64,000 nucleotides of DNA from Aliihoeflea sp052435735. Lineage in GTDB: Bacteria; Pseudomonadota; Alphaproteobacteria; Rhizobiales; Rhizobiaceae. Shown one piece after another: positions 25,508 to 33,417 of the stretch (the stretch's first letter is position 1; each line of letters opens with the position of its first letter). The DNA is taken from assembly GCA_052435735.1 (NCBI GenBank), contig JBQVNB010000005.1, forward strand, positions 62,001-126,000. Direction: 5' to 3'. Made by a program: the position numbers and the translations under genes. The notes under the pieces are model-generated. The model ran no database searches. It was not told where the DNA came from and worked only from the letters and a program-made list of their open reading frames with translations.

Positions 25508-27445
25508 TCACTCCGCCGGCTGTTCCTCGGCAATTTCCGGCGTGCGGCGGCGGACGACGACGCCGTACTCGTCCTCCTCGCGCGCCTTGCGCAGCTTTTC
25601 CTCAGCCTCGGTCGCTTCGCGCTGACGTGCCCACATCGCCGAATAGAGCCCGTCGGCGACGAGAAGGTCGGCATGACGGCCACGCTCTGCGATCATGCCA
25701 TCCTTGAGGACGATGATCTCGTCGGCGCCGATCACGGTCGACAGGCGGTGCGCGATGACGATGGTGGTGCGGCCTTTCGAGACGAGGTCGAGCGCGGCCT
25801 GGATTTCCTGCTCGGTGTGGGTGTCGAGCGCCGACGTCGCCTCGTCGAGGATCAGGATCGGCGGGGCCTTGAGAATGGTGCGCGCGATCGCGACGCGCTG
25901 CTTCTCGCCACCCGAAAGCTTCAGCCCGCGCTCGCCGACCATCGCCCTGTAGCCATCCGGCAGACGCTCGATGAAGGGGCCGATCTGCGCAAGTTCGGCG
26001 GCGCGGCGGACCTCGTCCTCGCCGGCCGAGACGCGGCCGTAGCGGATGTTGTAGGCGATGGTGTCGTTGAAGAGCACGGTGTCCTGCGGGACCATGCCGA
26101 TCGCGGCGCGCAGGCTCTCCTGCGTCACGTCGCGCACGTCCTGCCCGTCGATTGTGATCGCGCCCGAGCCGGTGTCGTAGAAGCGGTAGAGAAGCCGCGA
26201 GACGGTCGACTTGCCGGCGCCGGACGGGCCGACGATGGCCACCGTCTTGCCGGCCGGCACCTCGAACGAAACGCCCTTCAGGATCGGCCGCGCCGGATCA
26301 TAGGCGAAATGCACGTCGTCGAAACGAACGGTCGCTTCCCTGATGGCAAGCGTCGTGGCGTCGGGCTTGTCTGTGACCTCCTGCGGCACGTCCAGCAGGT
26401 CGAACATGTTCTCGATGTCGGTCAGGCCCTGGCGGATTTCGCGATAGATGAAACCGATGAAATTGAGCGGTACGGACAACTGCATCAGCATCGCGTTGAT
26501 GAAGACGAAATCGCCGAGCGTGTGGGTGCCGCGCGCAACCTCCCAGGCCGACAGCGCCATGACGAGCGCCATGCCGACGCCGAATATGACGCCCTGGCCG
26601 AAATTCAACCAGCCGAGCGAGGTCCAGGTCTTGGTCGCCGCGTCCTCGTAGCGCGCCATCGACTTGTCGAAGCGGCTGGCTTCCATCTTCTCGTTGCCGA
26701 AATATTTGACCGTTTCGAAGTTCAGGAGCGAATCGATCGCCTTGGTGTTGGCGTCGGTGTCGCTGTCGTTCATCTCGCGGCGGATCTGGATGCGCCAGTC
26801 CGACGCCTTGACCGTGAACCAGGTGTAGAGCCAGACCGTGACAGCGATGATCGCGACGTAGATCCAGCCATAGGCGACGGCGAAGATGATGGCCGTCAGC
26901 GCGAATTCGAGGATCGTCGGCACCGTATTCAAGATGGTGAAGCGGACGATCGATTCGATGCCCTTGGTGCCGCGCTCGATGATGCGCGACAGGCCGCCGG
27001 TGCGTCGCTCCAGATGGAAGCGCAGCGACAGTTCGTGCATGTGGACGAAGGTCTTGTAGGCAAGCTGGCGCACCGCGTGCTGGCCGACCTTCGCGAACAG
27101 CGCGTCGCGCAACTGGTTGAAGCCGAGCTGGACGATGCGCACGACATTGTAGGCGAGCACCAGCATGACCGGCGCGACGAGGATCGCGGGGATCATGGCG
27201 GGGGCGGAAAATTCGCCGTTCAGCGCGTCCGTCGCCCATTTGAAAAAATAGGGCACAAGGACGAGGATCAGCTTGGCGACGACGAGGAAAACCGTCGCCC
27301 AGACGACGCGCATCTTCAGGTCCGGCCGGTCGTCGGGCCACATATAGGGCCACAGATTGACCAGCGTCGCGAAGACGGAGCCGCTTTCGGCCGAGACGGT
27401 CTTAGATGCCAATTTGGTCGTCCTGAATATGGGTCGCTGCGGCAT
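25508..27445 (-). CDS. Atm1-type ABC exporter (membrane and ATPase domains fused)
   Basis: 645 aa half-transporter. Six-helix type IV exporter domain (about 40-340) followed by the ATPase with Walker A GPSGAGKSTVSR, signature LSGGEKQRVAIAR, Walker B ILILDEATSALD and the His switch IVIAHRLST. It closely resembles the Atm1/HMT1 family, whose bacterial members export glutathione derivatives, polysulfides or metal-thiol adducts. The start overlaps the upstream arsR-type gene by 44 bases, so they form one operon. The C-terminal tail (KAREEDEYGVVVRRRTPE) is charged. Regulation by a Cys-rich repressor supports a metal or reactive-sulfur detoxification role (inference). Confidence 0.93.
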   Translation of the reverse strand: MPQRPIFRTTKLASKTVSAESGSVFATLVNLWPYMWPDDRPDLKMRVVWATVFLVVAKLILVLVPYFFKWATDALNGEFSAPAMIPAILVAPVMLVLAYNVVRIVQLGFNQLRDALFAKVGQHAVRQLAYKTFVHMHELSLRFHLERRTGGLSRIIERGTKGIESIVRFTILNTVPTILEFALTAIIFAVAYGWIYVAIIAVTVWLYTWFTVKASDWRIQIRREMNDSDTDANTKAIDSLLNFETVKYFGNEKMEASRFDKSMARYEDAATKTWTSLGWLNFGQGVIFGVGMALVMALSAWEVARGTHTLGDFVFINAMLMQLSVPLNFIGFIYREIRQGLTDIENMFDLLDVPQEVTDKPDATTLAIREATVRFDDVHFAYDPARPILKGVSFEVPAGKTVAIVGPSGAGKSTVSRLLYRFYDTGSGAITIDGQDVRDVTQESLRAAIGMVPQDTVLFNDTIAYNIRYGRVSAGEDEVRRAAELAQIGPFIERLPDGYRAMVGERGLKLSGGEKQRVAIARTILKAPPILILDEATSALDTHTEQEIQAALDLVSKGRTTIVIAHRLSTVIGADEIIVLKDGMIAERGRHADLLVADGLYSAMWARQREATEAEEKLRKAREEDEYGVVVRRRTPEIAEEQPAE

Positions 27446-27749
27446 GGTTTGCGCAGCAAAGGTCGATCAGGCCTGCCACGCCGCGCGACAGGCCCGCGAG
27501 CGCATCGCGGTCCACCTCATAGCGCGAGCGCGGACGCTCCGGCCGATAGGTGACGAGCCCCGCCTCTACCAGAATCTTCAGGTGCTGGGAAACGGTGGAC
27601 TGCGCAAGGTGGAGGCTGTCGACGACCTCCTTGCAGCAGCAGGCCGGCCGGGACGACAGGTGCTTGAGAATGTGGAGACGCGCGGGATGGGCGAGTGCGC
27701 CAAGGCGCGCCGCCATCTCGTCGGCAGTGCAGGTTCGATCGATATTCAT
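27402..27749 (-). CDS. ArsR/SmtB family transcriptional regulator
   Basis: 115 aa winged-helix repressor. DNA-recognition helix LAQSTVSQHLKILVEAGLV. Three cysteines in a row at 37-39 (PACCCKEVVDSL) occupy the place of the alpha-3 metal site of ArsR/CadC-type sensors, and a second pair (LCCAN) lies near the C-terminus, suggesting sensing of thiophilic metals or sulfur species. It overlaps the downstream ABC exporter gene by 44 bases. The palindrome at 27751-27774 lies immediately upstream of its start codon, so autoregulation is likely. No ribosome-binding site is visible before the ATG. Confidence 0.9.
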   Translation of the reverse strand: MNIDRTCTADEMAARLGALAHPARLHILKHLSSRPACCCKEVVDSLHLAQSTVSQHLKILVEAGLVTYRPERPRSRYEVDRDALAGLSRGVAGLIDLCCANHAAATHIQDDQIGI

Positions 27750-27750
27750 C

Positions 27751-27774
27751 GTTCATCGTCGATATACGATGAAC
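27751..27774 (-). promoter_or_regulatory. Palindromic operator overlapping the arsR promoter/start
   Basis: Perfect 9-base arms GTTCATCGT (27751-27759) and ACGATGAAC (27766-27774) around CGATAT. It begins one base upstream of the regulator ATG on the minus strand. TATATC inside it could be the -10 box with TTGTTT (27782-27787 on the minus strand) as -35, spacer 15. A bound dimer would block transcription of arsR and the ABC exporter. Confidence 0.65.
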
Positions 27775-27778
27775 GCAT

Positions 27779-27808
27779 GGAAAACAAGGCCGCCTGAATG
27801 GCGGCCTT
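27779..27808 (-). terminator. Terminator of the LysM-protein gene
   Basis: Perfect 9-base arms AAGGCCGCC (27786-27794) and GGCGGCCTT (27800-27808), loop TGAAT; on the minus strand followed by GTTTTCC. It lies seven bases after the LysM gene stop and separates it from the arsR promoter. Confidence 0.8.
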
Positions 27809-27814
27809 GAGATT

Positions 27815-29548
27815 CTACTGGGTCGTATCGGCGGGAGCGATCTGGTCGGACACCGTGCTCATATCCGCCTTTTCGCCTTCCTCGGTCTCGTCGGGAACGG
27901 CGAATATCTGGCCGGGCCAGATCATGTCCGGGTCGCGGATCTGCTCCTGGTTGGCCAGATAGATGGTCGAATAGCGCACGCCGCGCCCGTAGACGCGACG
28001 AGAAATCCGCCAGAGCGTGTCGCCGCGCCGGATGATGACGGCGCCGTCAGCAGCCTGAAGCGGCTCGGCCATCGTCTCCTCTATGGCAGCAGCCGCAGTC
28101 TCGTCCGCGCCTCCGGTCGAGGCGTTCGGGGTAGCAGCAGCTTCCGCGCCTTCATCGTTGCGCGACCCGTCGGCCGTCTCCGCGTCGGCGGTGGGCGCGA
28201 CTTCGGGCGCTCCTTGCACCGGAGCGGTGCCGGATTCCGGCGACGACGGCGTGCCGGACGACGCGGCGGCACCTTCGCCGCTCTGTGCGGAAGCGGTCGG
28301 AACAGCCTGCCCGGAGGCCGAATCCGGCGTCGATCCCGCATCGGCGGGGGCGCGTTCGGCGGGCGCGACGGCTGCCACCGCCTCGCCGGGTTCACGCTGG
28401 AACGGGACGGCTGCACGTGCCGTGACCTCGCCGCTCAATCCGATAATATCGGCGCGCACGATATAGTCGCCCACAGGCAATTCGGTCTGCGTCTCGACGA
28501 GGAACCGCCCGCCTTCGGATACGCGCGCCTCACCGAGCAGGATTTCGTTCGCATAGACGCGCACGGTCGTCCCGGCGGCGCCGCGTCCCGCGACGAACAC
28601 CGTGCCGCCCTCGATCTCGATCGCCTCGACGGCAAGCGCGTTTCGCGGGCTGGCGGGGCGGGCCTGAGTCGGCGAGGTCTGGGGCTCGGATCGCGCCGCC
28701 AGTTGCTGTTCGCTTTCCCCTTCCACTGCTGGTTCGGCCTCCGGCTCGCCCGGCGCATCCATTTCGGCGGCGTCTTGCGGCGAACCATCGGCCGGATCGG
28801 TAGCGTCCGGCGCGTCGGCGGCTGCCGTCCGTTCCGAGGCATCTGCGAGAGGCTCGTCTTCGACCGCTTCGTCGGCAGCCGGCGTCTCGGGCAAAGCCTC
28901 GATCGCGGGCGTCGCGTCAGCCTGCGTATCGGCTTCAGGCACGGTGATCAGCCTCGAAGGCGCGCCCGGTTCCTCGACGAGCGCCAGAACCTGTCCGTCC
29001 TGCGAATCCGGCACGGACACGACGGCTGTTTCGAGCGATGTCGTGACGAGCCCCTCACCGGGGCCGGTCGAACGCAGGACGATCTGATAGTCTCCCGGAC
29101 GCAGCGCATCGTCGAGCACGGCGGCGAAATTGCCGGACGGGCCCACTTCGGCGCGGGCGATGATTTCGGCGCCCGCCACGACCTCGATGTCGGAATTCGG
29201 CTCGGCGCTGCCGGCGATCACCATCGATCCGTCGGGCTCGACGCGCACGATGTCGAAGGACGGCACCACGAGATCCGCATCGGCCGCATCCGGCTCGGCC
29301 ACGGCCGCGACGTCCGCCGGCTCGGCGGTTTCCGAGGGTGCGGCGTCGACGGCCTCGCCATCTGTGGCAGGCTCTTCCTCCGCTGGCGCAACTGCCGCCT
29401 GCGGCTCGTCAGGCTCGGCAGCGGCCATCGGCGCAGAGCTTTCCTCCACGGCCCACGGATCATAGATGCCGGTATAATAGACCGTTCCGACCGCAGCGGT
29501 GGAACCGCCTGCGGCGAACAACAGGATTTTCAGCCAGTTCGCGACCAT
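27815..29548 (-). CDS. LysM domain protein with Ig-like repeats
   Basis: 577 aa. An N-terminal hydrophobic anchor (LKILLFAAGGSTAAVGTVYY) is followed by long Ala/Glu/Pro/Asp-rich linkers that interrupt two Ig/Big-like modules (about 90-190, VRVEPDGSMVIAGSAEPNSD; and about 310-390, IEIEGGTVFVAGRGAAGTT), and ends with a LysM domain (IIRRGDTLWRISRRVYGRGV... RDPDMIWPGQIFAVP). Such proteins sit in the periplasm and bind peptidoglycan. Widespread as a hypothetical in Hyphomicrobiales; function unknown. Divergent from the LOG gene with 126 bases between. Confidence 0.85.
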   Translation of the reverse strand: MVANWLKILLFAAGGSTAAVGTVYYTGIYDPWAVEESSAPMAAAEPDEPQAAVAPAEEEPATDGEAVDAAPSETAEPADVAAVAEPDAADADLVVPSFDIVRVEPDGSMVIAGSAEPNSDIEVVAGAEIIARAEVGPSGNFAAVLDDALRPGDYQIVLRSTGPGEGLVTTSLETAVVSVPDSQDGQVLALVEEPGAPSRLITVPEADTQADATPAIEALPETPAADEAVEDEPLADASERTAAADAPDATDPADGSPQDAAEMDAPGEPEAEPAVEGESEQQLAARSEPQTSPTQARPASPRNALAVEAIEIEGGTVFVAGRGAAGTTVRVYANEILLGEARVSEGGRFLVETQTELPVGDYIVRADIIGLSGEVTARAAVPFQREPGEAVAAVAPAERAPADAGSTPDSASGQAVPTASAQSGEGAAASSGTPSSPESGTAPVQGAPEVAPTADAETADGSRNDEGAEAAATPNASTGGADETAAAAIEETMAEPLQAADGAVIIRRGDTLWRISRRVYGRGVRYSTIYLANQEQIRDPDMIWPGQIFAVPDETEEGEKADMSTVSDQIAPADTTQ

Positions 29549-29674
29549 TCGTGCCTTCCCGGGACCGGTCTCAAAGCCGGCAAAGCCCGGTTTATCCGGT
29601 TTCCCGCACCGCTACAAGAAAAAGGCCACGTCCAAGACTTGACCTCGCCGAGCACGCGCCTACCCATTGGGGCC

Positions 29675-30286
29675 ATGAGCACGATTCGATCCATCTGCGT
29701 TTATTGCGGGTCCTCGCCGGGCAACAGCCCCATCTATCTCGAAGCTGGCCGCACGCTCGGCCGCGCCATCGCCGATGCAGGGTTGACGCTCGTCTATGGC
29801 GGCGGGCTGAAGGGCATCATGGGCGCCGTCGCCAATGGTGCGATCGAGCGCGGCGGACATGTGACGGGCATCATTCCCCGCTTCCTGATCCGCAAGGAAG
29901 CAGGCGACGAGGCCGGGCTCGATCATCTCGACGAAGTGATCCTGACCGAGGACATGCACGAGCGAAAGCACGCCATGTTCGAACGCTCGGATTCGTTCGT
30001 TGCCCTTCCCGGCGGCATCGGGACTGTCGAGGAGATTGTCGAGATCATGACCTGGGCGCAGCTCGGGCGGCACCAGAAGCCGATGGTATTCGGCAATGTC
30101 GCCGGTTTCTGGAACCCGATGCTGGCGCTGATCGACCACATGAAGGCCGAGGGCTTCATTCACTCGCAGCACATGGTGCGCCCGCTGGTCGTGACCGAAC
30201 CCGGCCGCATCGTGCCGGCGATCCTCGACGCCGCCGCACCGTCCGCCGACGCCGAGGGCGATCCGGAAATCATCGAACGGATGTAG
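29675..30286 (+). CDS. LOG family protein (cytokinin riboside 5'-monophosphate phosphoribohydrolase-like)
   Basis: 203 aa from MSTIRSICVYCGSSPGNSP. Rossmann-type hydrolase of nucleoside 5'-monophosphates; the LOG signature PGGIGTVEEI with the catalytic Glu is present, and the Arg in ERKHAMFE is conserved. In plants and some bacteria it releases active cytokinin; in most bacteria the physiological substrate is a purine nucleotide. A much longer frame is open upstream but is antisense to the LysM gene. The 3' end overlaps the convergent RarD-like gene by 17 bases. Confidence 0.93.
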   Translation: MSTIRSICVYCGSSPGNSPIYLEAGRTLGRAIADAGLTLVYGGGLKGIMGAVANGAIERGGHVTGIIPRFLIRKEAGDEAGLDHLDEVILTEDMHERKHAMFERSDSFVALPGGIGTVEEIVEIMTWAQLGRHQKPMVFGNVAGFWNPMLALIDHMKAEGFIHSQHMVRPLVVTEPGRIVPAILDAAAPSADAEGDPEIIERM

Positions 30287-31214
30287 CCGCGACCGCCTCG
30301 GCCGCGCTCGCCCGGCGCTGCGTGAACATTGACCAGGTGTAGATCGCCAACGCCGTCCAGATGAAGCCGAAGGCGACCAGCCGCGCAGTGCCGAAAGGCT
30401 CCCCGAAGACGAAGACGGCGATGATCGCGATCATGGTCGGCGCGATGTACTGCATGATGCCGATCGACGAAATCTTCAGAAGCTTCGCGCCGAACGCGTA
30501 GAGAACGAGCGGAATGGCGGTGATCGGACCGCACAGGACGAGCAGCGCCATGTCGAGCGGCATGTCGAGCCTGAAGCTGTTGGCGCCGGTGGTGGCAAGA
30601 TAGCCGATCCAGAGAACTGCCGGAGCGGTCAGGATCAGCACTTCGAGGAAGAACCCCTGGCTCGGCCCGATCGGCAGCGTCTTGCGCAGGAAGCCGTAGC
30701 CCGCAAAGCTCAATGCGAGCACCAGCGACACCCACGGAAGCCCGCCCGCATCCCAGGTGAGGATCGCCACCGCGACGGCCGCCAGCCCAACGGCGACGAG
30801 TTGCGCCCGCGACAGGCGCTCCCCCAGCAGCACCGCGCCCATGACCACCGTCACCAACGGGTTGATGTAGTAGCCGAGCGCCGTTTCGACCGTGCGGTCG
30901 ACGGCGATCGCCCAGATGTAGACGCCCCAGTTGATCGAGATCAGCGCCGCCGTCAGCGACGCCATCAGGAGCGTGCGCGGCGAGCGCAGCGCCGGGCCGA
31001 TGTCGCCCGTGCGGCCCATGGCGACGAGGATGATCGCCGCGACGGGCAGCGACCAGACGACCCGATGCGCAACGATCTCCGAAGCCGGCACATGGTCGAG
31101 CGCCTTCATCAAAAGCGGCATGAACCCCCAGAGAAGATAGGCCGCGCCGGCGAACGCGAACCCGCGCAGCGGTTCGGGTTGCTCGGCCGGAATCGGGACG
31201 TGAGATGCGTTCAT
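30270..31214 (-). CDS. rarD: RarD-like EamA family permease
   Basis: 314 aa from MNASHVPIPAEQPEPLRG, with ten predicted membrane helices in two EamA halves (GFAFAGAAYLLWGFMPLLMK at the start; GEPFGTARLVAFGFIWTALA at the end). RarD signature SINWGVYIWAIAVDRTVETALGYYINPL is split here as INWGVYIWAI and ALGYYINPLV. Family members are drug/metabolite exporters; the substrate is not known and the name reflects only chloramphenicol phenotype in Pseudomonas. Confidence 0.9.
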   Translation of the reverse strand: MNASHVPIPAEQPEPLRGFAFAGAAYLLWGFMPLLMKALDHVPASEIVAHRVVWSLPVAAIILVAMGRTGDIGPALRSPRTLLMASLTAALISINWGVYIWAIAVDRTVETALGYYINPLVTVVMGAVLLGERLSRAQLVAVGLAAVAVAILTWDAGGLPWVSLVLALSFAGYGFLRKTLPIGPSQGFFLEVLILTAPAVLWIGYLATTGANSFRLDMPLDMALLVLCGPITAIPLVLYAFGAKLLKISSIGIMQYIAPTMIAIIAVFVFGEPFGTARLVAFGFIWTALAIYTWSMFTQRRASAAEAVAATSVR

Positions 31215-31318
31215 GTCGGTTTGCGTCGCTCCATTCAGCGCGGCCGGTGTCGCACGGTGCGCCGGGCGCGACCATCGCAAATCATTGATGCACCAATCGC
31301 ATCTGGTTGATCGTGCAA

Positions 31319-32932
31319 TCAGGCCGCAACGATCGCGGGCACCTCGCTCGCCTTGACCAGCTTGTAGACGATGGAATCGAGAAGCGCCTGGAACGAGGCG
31401 TCGATGATGTTGTCGGAGACGCCCACGGTCCACCATCGCGCGCCGGTCGCATCGTGCGATTCGATCAGGACGCGGGTGATCGCCTCGGTGCCGCCATTGA
31501 GGATACGCACCTTGTAGTCGACGAGTTCGAGGTCCTCGATCTCGGCCTGGAACTTGCCCAGATCCTTGCGCAGCGCCAGATCGAGCGCGTTGACGGGTCC
31601 GTGGCCCTCGGCGACCGACATCTTCTCCTCGCCGTCGACGGTCAGTTTCACGATCGCCTCGGAGATCGTCTTCAACTGTCCGTTGGCATCGAAGCGGCGT
31701 TCGACCATGCAGCGGAAACTGTCGACCTTGAAGAACTCCGGCACGCGCCCGAGCGTGCGCCGCGCCAGGAGTTCGAAGCTCGCATCCGCGCCCTCATAGG
31801 CATAGCCCTCGGCCTCGCGCTCCTTGACCAGAGAAATCAGCGTGTCGAGCCGCGGATCGGCCCTGTCGACCGCGATGCCGCGGCGTTTCAGTTCGGCGAT
31901 GAAGTTCGACTTGCCGCCCTGGTCGGACACCATGACCTTGCGCGCATTGCCGACCGTCTCCGGCGGCACATGTTCATAGGTCTGCGGCTCCTTCAGGATC
32001 GCCGAGGCGTGGATGCCGGCCTTGGTGGCGAAGGCGGACGCGCCGACATAGGGCGCCTGTGCGTTCGGCGCGCGGTTCAAAAGTTCGTCGAACGCGCGCG
32101 ACAGGCGGGCAAGGCCCTCCAGCCCTTCGGGGCTGATCGCCGTCTCGAAGCGTTCGGCGAAGGCCGGCTTCAGCACGAGCGTCGGGATGATCGTGACGAG
32201 ATTGGCGTTGCCGCAACGCTCGCCGATGCCGTTCAGCGTGCCCTGCACCTGCCTGACGCCCGCCTCGACGGCGGCGAGCGAATTGGCGACGGCCTGACCG
32301 GTGTCGTCATGGGCGTGGATGCCGAGATGGTCGCCGGTTATGCCGGAAGCGATGACGGCCGCCACGATCTCGCGTACCTCGCCCGGCTGCGTGCCGCCAT
32401 TGGTGTCGCATAGCACGACCCAGCGAGCGCCCGACGCATAGGCGGCTTTCGCGCAGGCGAGCGCATAGGCGGGATTGGCCTTGTAGCCGTCGAAGAAGTG
32501 CTCGCAGTCGACCATCGGCTCGCGGCCCGCTGCCTTCGCCGCCTCGACGGAGGCGCGGATCGCGTCGAGATTTTCCTCGTTGGTGCAGCCGAGCGCGACG
32601 CGGACGTGATAGTCCCAGCTCTTGGCAACGAAGCAGATCGCGTCGGCCTTGGCCTGCAGGAGTTCGGCAAGGCCGGGATCGTTCGATGCCGACACCCCTG
32701 CCCGCTTGGTCATGCCGAAGGCGACGAAGGTCGATTTCGCGGTGCGCTTCTTTTGGAAGAACGCCGTGTCGGTCGGATTTGCGCCGGGATATCCGCCCTC
32801 GACATAATCGATGCCGAACGCATCGAGCATGCCTGCAATCGCGATCTTGTCCTCGACCGAGAAATCGACGCCCGGCGTCTGCTGGCCATCGCGCAAGGTC
32901 GTGTCGAAGAGATAGATGCGTTCGCGGGTCAT
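31319..32932 (-). CDS. cimA: Citramalate synthase CimA
   Basis: 537 aa from MTRERIYLFDTTLRDGQQTP. Condenses pyruvate with acetyl-CoA to (R)-citramalate, a threonine-independent route into isoleucine. HMGL-like TIM barrel: metal/substrate Arg-Asp (TLRDGQQ), LGIHAHDDTGQAVANSLAA, GIGERCGNANL; then the LeuA-type regulatory domain (about 395-520; FELLARRTLGRVPEFFKVD...). AAAGGA lies ahead of the start. The ATG overlaps the stop of the upstream GFA gene (ATGA). The longer branch of the family (TIGR00977-like) fits its length; homocitrate or 2-isopropylmalate synthase is less likely. Confidence 0.92.
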   Translation of the reverse strand: MTRERIYLFDTTLRDGQQTPGVDFSVEDKIAIAGMLDAFGIDYVEGGYPGANPTDTAFFQKKRTAKSTFVAFGMTKRAGVSASNDPGLAELLQAKADAICFVAKSWDYHVRVALGCTNEENLDAIRASVEAAKAAGREPMVDCEHFFDGYKANPAYALACAKAAYASGARWVVLCDTNGGTQPGEVREIVAAVIASGITGDHLGIHAHDDTGQAVANSLAAVEAGVRQVQGTLNGIGERCGNANLVTIIPTLVLKPAFAERFETAISPEGLEGLARLSRAFDELLNRAPNAQAPYVGASAFATKAGIHASAILKEPQTYEHVPPETVGNARKVMVSDQGGKSNFIAELKRRGIAVDRADPRLDTLISLVKEREAEGYAYEGADASFELLARRTLGRVPEFFKVDSFRCMVERRFDANGQLKTISEAIVKLTVDGEEKMSVAEGHGPVNALDLALRKDLGKFQAEIEDLELVDYKVRILNGGTEAITRVLIESHDATGARWWTVGVSDNIIDASFQALLDSIVYKLVKASEVPAIVAA

Positions 32933-33417
32933 GTCCGGTCCTTTGGCGGCCAGGATTCGGTGTCGTGGTCTGGGTGCTGGAACGATTCCAGATCGGCGAG
33001 GAATGAAGCTGTGCCGTCGGTCTCCGTGCGGTCTGCGGACAGCGCCGCGAGATCGTCGACATAGGGCAGCTTCGCCTCGATGCCCCATTGCTTCGTCGGC
33101 GCGACCGACGCCGGGTCGTCGAAGGCGCCGATGGCGAGCGCGACGCCGTCCGGCGCTTCATAAGTCAGCGGCGTACCGCACTCGGCGCAAAAGCCACGCA
33201 GGACGTGGCTGGAGGAGCGGTAGCGCTTCGGCGCGCCGCGGGTCCATTCGAGGCCGTTCTCGGGTGCTGTCGCCAGCGGTGCGTAGAACGCGCCAAAGGC
33301 TTTCTGGCACATGCGGCAATGGCAGATGGAGACGGAACCCAGCGCCCCCTCGACACGAAACCGCACCGCACCGCACTGGCAGCCGCCGGTATAGACGGGT
33401 TTGCTGGGAAGGCTCAC
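32929..33417 (-). CDS. GFA family protein (DUF636, zinc-binding)
   Basis: 162 aa. Glutathione-dependent formaldehyde-activating-like fold with zinc ligands GGCQCGAVRF, CHCRMCQKAFG and GFCAECGTPL. Most members have no proven activity. No Met is available between the cysS stop and the first motif; GTG at 33415-33417 (VSLPSKPVYTGG) has GGAGG upstream and overlaps the cysS stop (GTGA). Its own stop overlaps the cimA ATG. So cysS, this gene and cimA are tightly coupled. Confidence 0.88.
   Translation of the reverse strand: MSLPSKPVYTGGCQCGAVRFRVEGALGSVSICHCRMCQKAFGAFYAPLATAPENGLEWTRGAPKRYRSSSHVLRGFCAECGTPLTYEAPDGVALAIGAFDDPASVAPTKQWGIEAKLPYVDDLAALSADRTETDGTASFLADLESFQHPDHDTESWPPKDRT

Noticed and set aside
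28214..29674. Very long plus-strand open frame running into the LOG gene
   Set aside because: It is antisense to the well-supported LysM protein gene and owes its length to high GC; the LOG family begins only at 29675.
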